A DNA stretch of 64,000 nt. Origin: Lysinibacter sp. HNR (GTDB taxonomy: Bacteria; Actinomycetota; Actinomycetes; Actinomycetales; Microbacteriaceae). How positions within the stretch are numbered: the first letter of the stretch is position 1; each line of letters begins with the position of its first letter. The position numbers and the translations under genes were made by a program. A model generated the notes under the pieces. That model was not told the DNA's origin. It saw only the letters and a list, made by a program, of their open reading frames with translations, and did not search any database. The stretch is taken from contig NZ_CP121684.1 in NCBI RefSeq assembly GCF_029760935.1, positions 1,798,001 to 1,862,000 of the forward strand. Direction: 5' to 3'. This document shows, one piece after another, positions 54,621 through 62,947 of the stretch.

Positions 54621-57600
54621 CTACCTGATAACGCAGAGAAGATCCCCAGCTTCTACCTGACGAGTACCGCTAAAAGCCAGGCGCTCAACAGCACCGCCCG
54701 TGGAGGCAGTAATCGCCGCCTCCATTTTCATCGCCTCAATACTGGCCACGGGCTGCCCGCTCTCAACCCGATCCCCCACAGCGACCTTAATGGTTACCGC
54801 CCCTGAGAACGGAGCAGCAATGTGAGCAGGATTGTCCCGATCTGCCTTTTCAGTGGCAATAGTGTCCACCGCAATGCTCCTGTCCCGCACGAACACGGGC
54901 CGCAGTTGACCGTTCATGATTGCCATAACGGTACGGATGCCCCTGTCGTCTGCCTCACCGATGGCCTCGAGCCCCAGGTAAAGCCGCACCCCCTTTGCGA
55001 TGTCAACGGCGTGTTCCTCACCCGGCACAAGCCCGTAGAGATACCCGCTGGTCTCCAGCACGGAGAGATCGCCGTACTCATCACGCGTTGCCTCGTAGTG
55101 AGCAGTTGGCGCGGGGAAGAGAAGTCGATTGAGGGTCTTTCTGCGATTTTCGCTGTCAGCTACGAGAAGCGCCAGGTCTTCCGGTGCAACCCGCGTGATA
55201 CCCGTCTTTACCTCGCGACCGGCAAGAACCTTGCTGCGAAACGGCTCAGGCCATCCGCCCGGAAGATCTCCGAGCTCACCCGCCATAAACCTTACGACAG
55301 AGTCGGGAATATCGTAGTTTTGAGGATTCTCCTCGAAATCTTTTGGATCAGCACGAACCGCAGCCAGGTGAAGAGCCAGGTCACCCACCACCTTGGAAGA
55401 CGGTGTGACCTTGGGAACACGCCCGAGAATCCTATCGGCCTCCCTGTACATATCCTCTATCAATTCGAAATCGTCAGCCAGCCCCAATGCTATGGCCTGC
55501 TGGCGGAGGTTGGAGAGCTGACCACCCGGAATCTCATGCTGATAGACCCGACCGGTAGGGCCGGGCAACCCGGATTCAAAAGGCCGATAGATGTGACGCA
55601 CGGCATCCCAATAGGGTTCAAGATCAAGAACATTATCCAGATTGATGCCGGTGTCTCGCTCGGTATCCGCCAGGGCTGCAACAAGCGAGGAGAGCGAGGG
55701 CTGACTCGTAGTACCGGCCATCGGCGCGCTTGCTGCATCCACTGCGTCAACCCCCGCATTTGCCGCGGCGAGAAGCGTAGCTAATTGCCCTCCTGCCGTG
55801 TCGTGCGTGTGCAGGTGAACAGGAACGTCAAAGCGCTCCCGAAAAGCCCTCACAAGCCGGGCTGCGGCCTCTGGGCGCAATAGTCCGGCCATGTCCTTGA
55901 TCGCAAGAACATGTGCCCCGCTCTCCACTATCTGTTCCGCCAGGCGCAGATAGTAATCGAGCGTGTAGAGATCTTCGGCCGGGTCGAGCAGATTACCGGT
56001 GTAACAGACCGCCACCTCAGCCACAGAGGTTCCTGTGTTAAGCACGGCATCTATGGCCGGTCTCATCTGATCAACGTCGTTGAGGGCATCAAATATGCGG
56101 AAAATGTCAACCCCCGTGTCTGCAGCCTCGCGCACAAACGCATCCGTCACCTCTGTGGGGTAGGGCGTATAGCCAACCGTGTTACGCCCGCGCAGCAGCA
56201 TCTGGATTGGAATGTTCGGCATCGCCTCGCGAAGCTGTGCAAGGCGGTTCCACGGGTCTTCTCCAAGAAATCTCAGGGCGACATCGTAGGTGGCTCCACC
56301 CCACGCTTCAACAGAAAGAAGCTCGGGGGTGAGACGAGACACATAGGGCGCCACAGCAAGCAAATCCTTGGTACGCACGCGGGTAGCAAGCAGGGACTGG
56401 TGTGCGTCGCGGAAGGTTGTTTCCGTAACTGCCAGCCTCGTTTGTGCTCTCAGATCAGCCGCAAATTTTGCGGGGCCAACCGCGAGAAGATGGTCTCGTG
56501 TACCGCGAGGAATCTCTAAGTGAAGCCCACGAGCCGGCAGCTTCTCGGAGGGGTTTGTCCGAGAAGGACGAGGACCGTGAGGTTGATTCACCGTGACATC
56601 GGCAAGCCAGCTCAGAACCTTTGTTCCCCGATCTTTGGAGCGATGCGTATCGAGCAGTTCGGGCCTCTCCTCGATGAAGCTTGTGCTCACATCCCCGAGA
56701 CGAAATTGGGAATCTTCCAGAACTGCCTGCAGGAACGGAATATTGGTGGCAACACCCCGGATACGAAACTCTGCCAACGCTCTCTGAGCCCGGGTCACAG
56801 CGGCCGAAAAATCTCGACCCCGGCAGGTGAGCTTTGCCAGCATTGAATCAAAGTGAGGGCTGATCTGCGCCCCAGGATTAATAGTTCCACCGTCAAGACG
56901 AACGCCCCCACCGCCGGGGGAACGATAAGTTGTGATTTTTCCGGTATCTGGCCGGAACCCCTGTGAGGGATCCTCCGTCGTAATCCGGCACTGCAGTGCC
57001 GCTCCACGCAGGTGAATATTGTTTTGTTCCAACCCCATCTGGGACAGGGAAGCCCCGGCAGCAATCTGCACCTGAGCCTGCACCAGATCAACATCGGTGA
57101 CCTCTTCAGTAACGGTGTGTTCAACCTGAATACGAGGGTTCATCTCGATAAACACATGCTCCCCGGCGCGTTCCCCCGCCGTATCCACAAGGAACTCAAC
57201 GGTTCCAGCGTTTTCGTATCCAATAGACCGAGCAAACGCAACAGCATCCCGATAGAGAGCCCGTCGAGTCTCCTCGTCCAGGTTCGGGGCGGGCGCAATC
57301 TCAACCACCTTCTGGTGACGCCTCTGCACCGAACAGTCACGCTCAAAAAGGTGAACAGTCTCGCCGTTCTTGTCCGCAAGAATCTGCACCTCAATGTGGC
57401 GCGGACGCAAAACAGCCTGCTCTACAAACATGGTGGCGTCACCAAAAGCGCTTTCAGCCTCGCGCATAGCGGCCTCGAGTGCGGCGCGTAGGTCTTCTCT
57501 CCTTTCGACACGGCGCATCCCCCGGCCACCACCCCCGGCAACAGCCTTAGCAAAAACAGGAAAACCTATCTCATCGGCACCCGTAATAAGCTCATCGATG

Positions 57601-58019
57601 TCCTGCGTCGGCGGGGTTGATTTGAGAACGGGAACACCCGCAGCAATTGCGTGCTCCTTAGCCGTGACCTTATTGCCCGCCATTTCAAGCACCCGAGAGG
57701 ATGGACCAACAAAGGTGATACCCACAGCGGCAGCAGCAGCGGCCAACTCGGGGTTCTCAGAGAGAAAGCCATACCCCGGATAGATAGCATCCGCACCAGA
57801 CTCCTGTGCCACACGAATAATTTCTGAGACACTCAAATAGGCGCGAACCGGATGCCCGGGCTCGCCAATTTGGTAGGCCTCATCGGCCTTCAATCGATGA
57901 AGTGAGTTTCTATCCTCGTAGGGAAAAACCGCAACCGTTTGAGCCCCCAACTCGTACGCGGCACGAAACGCCCGTATTGCAATCTCTCCTCGATTTGCAA
58001 CAAGAATCTTTGTAAACAT
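54621..58019 (-). CDS. pyc: Pyruvate carboxylase
   Basis: Anaplerotic enzyme that carboxylates pyruvate to oxaloacetate with biotin and ATP. 1132 residues: biotin carboxylase domain (1-450; KILVANRGEIAIRAFRA, GGGGRGMRRV, EMNPRIQVEHTVTE), carboxyltransferase domain (about 530-800; ATYDVALRFLGEDPW, HTHDTAGGQ), PYC-specific region, and biotinyl domain with the biotinylated Lys at 1098 in EAMKMEAA. ATG 58019 has AAGGG 5 nt upstream; GTG 58022 precedes it directly. All domains are in one chain. Confidence 0.97.
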   Translation of the reverse strand: MFTKILVANRGEIAIRAFRAAYELGAQTVAVFPYEDRNSLHRLKADEAYQIGEPGHPVRAYLSVSEIIRVAQESGADAIYPGYGFLSENPELAAAAAAVGITFVGPSSRVLEMAGNKVTAKEHAIAAGVPVLKSTPPTQDIDELITGADEIGFPVFAKAVAGGGGRGMRRVERREDLRAALEAAMREAESAFGDATMFVEQAVLRPRHIEVQILADKNGETVHLFERDCSVQRRHQKVVEIAPAPNLDEETRRALYRDAVAFARSIGYENAGTVEFLVDTAGERAGEHVFIEMNPRIQVEHTVTEEVTDVDLVQAQVQIAAGASLSQMGLEQNNIHLRGAALQCRITTEDPSQGFRPDTGKITTYRSPGGGGVRLDGGTINPGAQISPHFDSMLAKLTCRGRDFSAAVTRAQRALAEFRIRGVATNIPFLQAVLEDSQFRLGDVSTSFIEERPELLDTHRSKDRGTKVLSWLADVTVNQPHGPRPSRTNPSEKLPARGLHLEIPRGTRDHLLAVGPAKFAADLRAQTRLAVTETTFRDAHQSLLATRVRTKDLLAVAPYVSRLTPELLSVEAWGGATYDVALRFLGEDPWNRLAQLREAMPNIPIQMLLRGRNTVGYTPYPTEVTDAFVREAADTGVDIFRIFDALNDVDQMRPAIDAVLNTGTSVAEVAVCYTGNLLDPAEDLYTLDYYLRLAEQIVESGAHVLAIKDMAGLLRPEAAARLVRAFRERFDVPVHLHTHDTAGGQLATLLAAANAGVDAVDAASAPMAGTTSQPSLSSLVAALADTERDTGINLDNVLDLEPYWDAVRHIYRPFESGLPGPTGRVYQHEIPGGQLSNLRQQAIALGLADDFELIEDMYREADRILGRVPKVTPSSKVVGDLALHLAAVRADPKDFEENPQNYDIPDSVVRFMAGELGDLPGGWPEPFRSKVLAGREVKTGITRVAPEDLALLVADSENRRKTLNRLLFPAPTAHYEATRDEYGDLSVLETSGYLYGLVPGEEHAVDIAKGVRLYLGLEAIGEADDRGIRTVMAIMNGQLRPVFVRDRSIAVDTIATEKADRDNPAHIAAPFSGAVTIKVAVGDRVESGQPVASIEAMKMEAAITASTGGAVERLAFSGTRQVEAGDLLCVIR

Positions 58020-58167
58020 CACAACCCTTCTACTATGAACCCAAGGAATCTGGGGGCATAGATAAACGCATGCTTATGACTCTAGAGTATGAAGCGATCT
58101 GAACAAGAAATTACGCGCAAAATACTGCAAAACGCAGGCACCTCCTGCACCCCTAAATTTAAATCTA

Positions 58168-58207
58168 TTAGTACTTGATCAGGTTAGGGCGCTACGCTTA
58201 GTACTTG
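58168..58207 (+). repeat. Direct repeat TTAGTACTTG x2 at the parA promoter and start codon
   Basis: TTAGTACTTG occurs at 58168-58177 and again at 58198-58207, exactly 30 bp apart (three helical turns); the last G of the second copy is the first base of the parA GTG. A TACGCT box lies between them at 58193-58198, the right distance for a -10 of a leaderless transcript. Could be an operator for autoregulation; inference. Confidence 0.5.
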
Positions 58208-59106
58208 TGCATGTTTTGAGTATAAGTTCCCTTAAAGGCGGAGTTGGCAAAACCACGGTCACTCTTGGATTAGCATCGGCTGCATTTTCGCGAGGGTTAC
58301 GCACCCTCGTGGTGGATCTGGACCCACAATCCGATGTCTCAACCGGCATGGACATAGACATCACGGGTCACGGAAACATCGCAGACGTACTTGAAGATCC
58401 CCGTGAAAAAAATGTTCGTGATGCCATCGCACCCAGCGGTTGGATCAAACACCACGAAGGCACAATAGATGTTCTGATCGGCAGCCCGGCAGCGATTAAC
58501 TTTGACGGCCCCCACCCCAGCATCCGCGATATCTGGAAGCTGGAAGAGGCTCTTGCCAATATTGAGTCCGAATACGACCTGGTGCTGGTTGATTGCGCAC
58601 CGTCGCTTAACGCACTCACCCGTACTGCCTGGGCCGCCAGTGATCGTGTACTCATTGTTACGGAGCCGGGACTCTTTTCTGTGGCCGCCGCGGACCGAGC
58701 GCTACGAGCCATCGAAGAAATCCGTCGGGGCTTAAGCCCACGGCTTCAGCCCCTCGGCATTGTGGTCAATCGAGCCCGTCCACAATCAATGGAGCACCAA
58801 TTCCGTATTCGTGAAATGCGGGAGATGTTTGGCCCGCTCGTGCTGAACCCTCAGCTTCCCGAACGCACCTCCCTGCAGCAGGCTCAGGGAGCCGCCAAGC
58901 CTGTTCACGTATGGCCCGGTGAAAATGCTCAAGAAATGGCAGGGTATTTCGATCAAATCCTTGATCGGGTACTGCGCAGTGCCGATATGTCCGAGAGCAG
59001 AAACACCCCTCGTGCCAGTGCCACAACGGTTGTAGCTGCGGAGAGCGACAGCGGCGGTAACGAAGTTGACGAGGATACACCGGCACAGGAGACCTCCACG
59101 CGATAG
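58207..59106 (+). CDS. Orphan ParA-family ATPase
   Basis: Deviant-Walker ATPase of the ParA/MinD group, 299 residues. Signature KGGVGKTT at 10-17, DLDPQSDVSTG, Walker B VLVDCAPSLN and the GIVVNRARPQS switch region. The C-terminal 40 residues are disordered, rich in Ser, Glu and Ala. There is no parB or parS-like repeat next to it, so it is not the chromosome partition parA; such orphan ParAs in actinobacteria position other cargo. GTG 58207 has no SD and may be leaderless. It is convergent with the MerR gene at 59191. Confidence 0.9.
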   Translation: MHVLSISSLKGGVGKTTVTLGLASAAFSRGLRTLVVDLDPQSDVSTGMDIDITGHGNIADVLEDPREKNVRDAIAPSGWIKHHEGTIDVLIGSPAAINFDGPHPSIRDIWKLEEALANIESEYDLVLVDCAPSLNALTRTAWAASDRVLIVTEPGLFSVAAADRALRAIEEIRRGLSPRLQPLGIVVNRARPQSMEHQFRIREMREMFGPLVLNPQLPERTSLQQAQGAAKPVHVWPGENAQEMAGYFDQILDRVLRSADMSESRNTPRASATTVVAAESDSGGNEVDEDTPAQETSTR

Positions 59107-59190
59107 GTGTAGCAGCAGGCATCGCTCACACGATTTTGGAGTAAGAGGCCACCCTGTACAAATTTTGGTGCTCTCGGAAGCTGTGGCTTT

Positions 59191-59739
59191 TTAAGAAATC
59201 TTACGTGCGGCGCGGCGAACGGAGAGCTCGTCCATTGGATCTTCTTTATGCTCGTTAAGATCAACCAGGCTGGTTTCAACCTCACGAAGCACTTTTCCAA
59301 CGGCAATACCAAACACTCCCTGTCCCCTGCTTACCAGGTCGATGACTTCGTCGTTGGAGGTGCAGAGATAAACACTGGCACCGTCGCTCATCAGGGTAGT
59401 TTGGGCAAGGTCGTGAACCCCCGCCTCGTGAAGCTGCTCCACCGCAGTGCGGATTTGCTGCAGTGAGATTCCCGTATCGAGAAGACGCTTCACAAGTTTG
59501 AGGACAAGGATGTCGCGAAACCCGTAGAGTCGCTGGGTTCCTGAACCCGTGGCATTCCGCACGGTTGGTTGAACAAGCTCGGTTCGAGCCCAGTAGTCGA
59601 GTTGACGGTAGCTAATTCCCGCCGCACGAGCAGCGACCGAACCGCGGTACCCGCCGTTGTCATCCGGATCGGGAAGGCCATCAGTAAAGAGAAAACCGGT
59701 GTCGTAACGAGGCGCCCCCTCAGGCGTATTATCACTCAT
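59191..59739 (-). CDS. MerR-family regulator (Rv1830-like)
   Basis: 182-residue regulator with a MerR winged helix (YRGSVAARAAGISYRQLDYWARTELVQPT, QRLYGFRDILVLKLVKRLLDTGISLQQIRTAVEQL) and an unusual C-terminal half (SVYLCTSNDEVIDLVSRGQGVFGIAVGKVL) typical of the Rv1830 group rather than metal sensors; no Cys cluster for metal binding. ATG 59739 has AGAGGA 8 nt upstream. It lies downstream of ftsR, but the bifunctional nuclease gene often found between them is missing here. Confidence 0.88.
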   Translation of the reverse strand: MSDNTPEGAPRYDTGFLFTDGLPDPDDNGGYRGSVAARAAGISYRQLDYWARTELVQPTVRNATGSGTQRLYGFRDILVLKLVKRLLDTGISLQQIRTAVEQLHEAGVHDLAQTTLMSDGASVYLCTSNDEVIDLVSRGQGVFGIAVGKVLREVETSLVDLNEHKEDPMDELSVRRAARKIS

Positions 59740-59884
59740 TGCGTACATCCTCTCACTGATCGTTTTATCTTCATCCGATGCGCTCTAGCGGCCCGGATGA
59801 GTAGCTACGATCTAACGCTATCGACCTCTCTGTCCGGTAGCAACGACATCCGCAATATCTTTTCGGCGTGTCGTCTCTAAAGTT

Positions 59885-60601
59885 TCACGTTAACCTTGAA
59901 ACTCGCGTTTTGTCTTGAAGCGTCGTACGCATAATACTACCGCGCACCACCTCAAGATAGGAGACGATTTCTGTTGCCATGTCCGAAGCTCGCGCCCGAC
60001 TCACCCCATCGTCCTGTTTGGTCACGGGAAGCAAAGCAGACTCAATCAGATCAGCCTCTCGCTCAGCAGCCGCACGAATCGAACGCAAGTGCCTAGGCTC
60101 GATGCCTAATCGCTGCAGAGAGACAAGGGCTCTCAGAACCTCGAGAGAGTCTTCTTTGTACGACTCCGCTGCGGGCAAAAGGCCAGCGCTCACCGCATCA
60201 CTGAGGAGCATGGGGGTTGCTCCCGCCTCCCGCAGTAACAACTCGCGAGTGAGCACACGACGTACCGGGAGAATAGAGACGGCGATCGTTCCCACCCCAC
60301 CCGGAAGCGTGGGCTCACGACCGGCGTCAATATCGCTCAAATACGCGTAAATCACCTTGAGCGGAAGATAGTGATCTCGTTGCATCGTTAAAATAAGACG
60401 TAATCGCTCAACATCGCTGTCTGAGAACTTGCGATATCCAGATTTGGTACGTGCCGGCGTGATAAGTCCCTGCTCCTCCAGAAAACGGAGCTTTGACGGG
60501 GTCAAGTCGGGAAAGTCAGGATTGAGGTGCGTAAGCACCTGCCCAATGCCCAATAAACGTCGCGTACGATTTTCCGACTGACGGGCTGAAACCGGCACCA
60601 C
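59885..60601 (-). CDS. ftsR: MerR-family regulator FtsR (Rv1828-like)
   Basis: 238-residue MerR-type regulator. Family features: IGQVLTHLNPDFPDLTPSKLRFLEEQGLI, RTKSGYRKFSDSDVERLRLILTMQRDHYLPLKVI, and a winged C-terminal domain with LLREAG. In corynebacteria FtsR activates ftsZ; the ftsZ of this window is a plausible target. GTG 60601 lies 2 nt after the garA stop with GAGGG 9 nt upstream, so garA-ftsR is an operon, as in mycobacteria (Rv1827-Rv1828). Confidence 0.9.
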   Translation of the reverse strand: MVPVSARQSENRTRRLLGIGQVLTHLNPDFPDLTPSKLRFLEEQGLITPARTKSGYRKFSDSDVERLRLILTMQRDHYLPLKVIYAYLSDIDAGREPTLPGGVGTIAVSILPVRRVLTRELLLREAGATPMLLSDAVSAGLLPAAESYKEDSLEVLRALVSLQRLGIEPRHLRSIRAAAEREADLIESALLPVTKQDDGVSRARASDMATEIVSYLEVVRGSIMRTTLQDKTRVSRLT

Positions 60602-60603
60602 GT

Positions 60604-61059
60604 CTATTTACCCTCACTTTCACGAACAAGATCGTGGCGTGAAGGATAAAACGTGAGTTTAAACTTACCGATCTGAACCTCTGAGCTGTCTTTGAGCAGA
60701 GTGGGCTCGCTAATTCGAACACCATTGCAGAAGGTTCCGTTAAGCGAGTTGAGGTCGGTAACAGAGAAAGAAATGCCCTCCCGAGTAAAAACCGCGTGTC
60801 TACGAGAGACCGTCACGTCATCAAGAAAAATATTAACCTCTGGGTGTCGACCGGCCACCGTTGAATCGCTGGCAAGCAAAAAACGCGCACCCGTATCTGG
60901 CCCTCTACGAACAATCAGAAGCGCTGAACCCGAGGGCAAAGCTTTAACCGCTTCCTGCTCCTCTGCACTCAACTCAGCGTTCAAAGCGTCTACAAGCGAA
61001 CTCAATTCACTGTTAAACCTTGCCGTTGAGTCGGTACCCTTATCGGGTGATTCATTCAT
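60604..61059 (-). CDS. garA: FHA-domain metabolic regulator GarA/OdhI
   Basis: Phospho-dependent regulator of 2-oxoglutarate dehydrogenase and glutamate metabolism. 151 residues; the FHA domain (about 65-145) has ALLIVRRGPDTGARFLL, AGRHPEVNIFLDDVTVSRRH and LNSLNGTFCNGVRI, all core phosphothreonine-binding elements. The N-terminal kinase target motif, ETTSVF in mycobacteria, is here DSTARF at 10-15, so only one Thr remains. ATG 61059 has AGGAAGA 6 nt upstream; the frame is open to 61125. It begins the garA-ftsR operon. Confidence 0.9.
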   Translation of the reverse strand: MNESPDKGTDSTARFNSELSSLVDALNAELSAEEQEAVKALPSGSALLIVRRGPDTGARFLLASDSTVAGRHPEVNIFLDDVTVSRRHAVFTREGISFSVTDLNSLNGTFCNGVRISEPTLLKDSSEVQIGKFKLTFYPSRHDLVRESEGK

Positions 61060-61282
61060 CACTGATCTTCCTGTCTTCTGTAGTTTTGACGCTCCGCGAA
61101 TATGACCAGATACCTCCGCGAACACCTACTACGCTACCGCAGATCGGGACTCCGTGTAGAGCCAATTTACCTGGGAGATTCTTATGTATCTACTGTGCTG
61201 GTAAATTCAGAAAAACCGCGGACCGTGGACTCCCTCCAAGACAGAGATTCCGACACCCAACCATTGGGGTATTGTCTGTGAT

Positions 61283-62947
61283 ATGAACTCTGCTCGCTCC
61301 GCCACCGCCATTGATGCTCTCGCCAACGACTGGCTTGACACTCTGGTCTCCCTCAACCCTTCCCTGGGTGTTTTTCTCGGGTTACCGGACCCCTCCACAG
61401 GATACGGCGACTACTCTCCGTCGGGAAACCAGGCCCTGGTTCAAGCGGCTACCGCAGCTGCAGCCCGACTTGCAACGCTGACACCGATTGATGCGGTTGA
61501 TACCGTTACCGCCGCGGAGCTCTCACAGACGTGGAAAAGCATTATCGAGTCGGCCACAATTGGACGAGAACTGCGCGATGTCAATAACATCGCTTCTCCC
61601 GTGCAAAGCGTGCGTGATGTTTTTGACCTCATGCCCGACACCACTGTTTCTGATTGGGAAGACATCTCCGAGAGACTCAGCCGAGTACCCGCCGCCCTCG
61701 CGGGCTACACCACAACGCTGCGTCTCGGAATCACCAAAAACACGACACCCGCGCGTCGTCAGATCAGCTTTGCAGCGGAGCAGGCCGCCGAGTGGTCGGC
61801 TCCAAAAGGATTCTTCCGCTCCCTACTGACGCGAGCGGCCTCTGTTCACAACATCCCCGCGGCGCTCCTGAAGGATATCGACCGACACTCCGACCAAGCA
61901 GCCAACGCGTACGCTCAACTCTCTGATTTTTTTACCACCGAGTTGACCCCAGCGGGTACAGAAGCTGACGGGGTCGGACGCGAACACTACACAATCGCAT
62001 CTCACGATTTCCTCGGTGCCAAACTTGATCTGGATGAAACCTACGAGTGGGGCCTTGAGGAGCTATCCCACATCATTCGCGAGCAACACACCGTGGCAGA
62101 AGAAATAGTCTCCGGCGCCAGCCTCGCAGAGGCAATAGATCATCTCAACAATGACCCATCGCGGATAATCCACGGAACGGCTGCGCTACGCGAGTGGATG
62201 CAAGAAATGTCTGACCAAGCCGTAGCGGAACTGGGTGAGAAGCACTTCACCATTCCTCCCGAGATGCGTACCCTCGAGTGCATGATCGCCCCGACCCAAA
62301 CCGGCGGCATCTATTACACCAGACCCAGCACAGACCTGAGCCGTCCGGGTCGTATGTGGTGGTCGGTGGCTCCGGGCGTAACGGACTTTACAACCTGGCG
62401 CGAACTCACAACCGTCTACCACGAGGGAGTTCCTGGACACCACCTGCAGGTTGCCCACAGCATGATGAACTCCGACCTGAACAATTGGCGCAGAGATGGC
62501 CACTGGGTGAGCGGCCACGGCGAAGGGTGGGCGCTCTACGCCGAACGGCTCATGGCCGAGCTAGGCTACCTTGATGACCCGGGTGACCGCCTGGGAATGC
62601 TGGGCGAGCAGCGCATGCGTGCGGCGCGCGTTGTGCTCGACGTTGGCACCCACCTGGGTAAAAAGCGTCCCGACGGTAACGGCGTCTGGGACTACGAGTA
62701 CGCGCTACGATTTATGCGCGCTAACTCAAACATGGATGAGGAGCAATTACGATTTGAGGTAAACCGCTATCTCGGATGGCCGGGACAGGCTCCCTCCTAT
62801 TCGGTGGGCCAGCGCATCTGGGAACAGCTCCGAGACGACTATCTCAGCAGCCACGGGGGCACAAAAACACTGCGTGACTTCCACAGCGAGGCTCTATCCT
62901 TCGGAAGTATAGGGATTGAAACCCTGCGCTCCGCGCTTTCCCGATGA
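61283..62947 (+). CDS. DUF885 family protein (putative metallopeptidase)
   Basis: 554-residue cytoplasmic protein. DUF885 proteins carry a thermolysin-like zinc motif and are thought to be carboxypeptidases; here HEGVPGHH at 380-387 and, later, the WVSGHGEGWALYAE stretch with a likely third ligand Glu. No signal peptide. There is no SD; TATTGT at 61270-61275 would be a -10 for a leaderless transcript. The stop overlaps the start of the MFS gene (ATGA), so it might process a substrate imported by that transporter; substrate unknown. Confidence 0.9.
   Translation: MNSARSATAIDALANDWLDTLVSLNPSLGVFLGLPDPSTGYGDYSPSGNQALVQAATAAAARLATLTPIDAVDTVTAAELSQTWKSIIESATIGRELRDVNNIASPVQSVRDVFDLMPDTTVSDWEDISERLSRVPAALAGYTTTLRLGITKNTTPARRQISFAAEQAAEWSAPKGFFRSLLTRAASVHNIPAALLKDIDRHSDQAANAYAQLSDFFTTELTPAGTEADGVGREHYTIASHDFLGAKLDLDETYEWGLEELSHIIREQHTVAEEIVSGASLAEAIDHLNNDPSRIIHGTAALREWMQEMSDQAVAELGEKHFTIPPEMRTLECMIAPTQTGGIYYTRPSTDLSRPGRMWWSVAPGVTDFTTWRELTTVYHEGVPGHHLQVAHSMMNSDLNNWRRDGHWVSGHGEGWALYAERLMAELGYLDDPGDRLGMLGEQRMRAARVVLDVGTHLGKKRPDGNGVWDYEYALRFMRANSNMDEEQLRFEVNRYLGWPGQAPSYSVGQRIWEQLRDDYLSSHGGTKTLRDFHSEALSFGSIGIETLRSALSR

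Noticed and set aside
58207-59739. parA and the MerR genes as a plasmid-type partition or mobile module
   Set aside because: No parB, parS-like array, integrase or replication gene; the flanks (pyc, garA-ftsR) are core genes.
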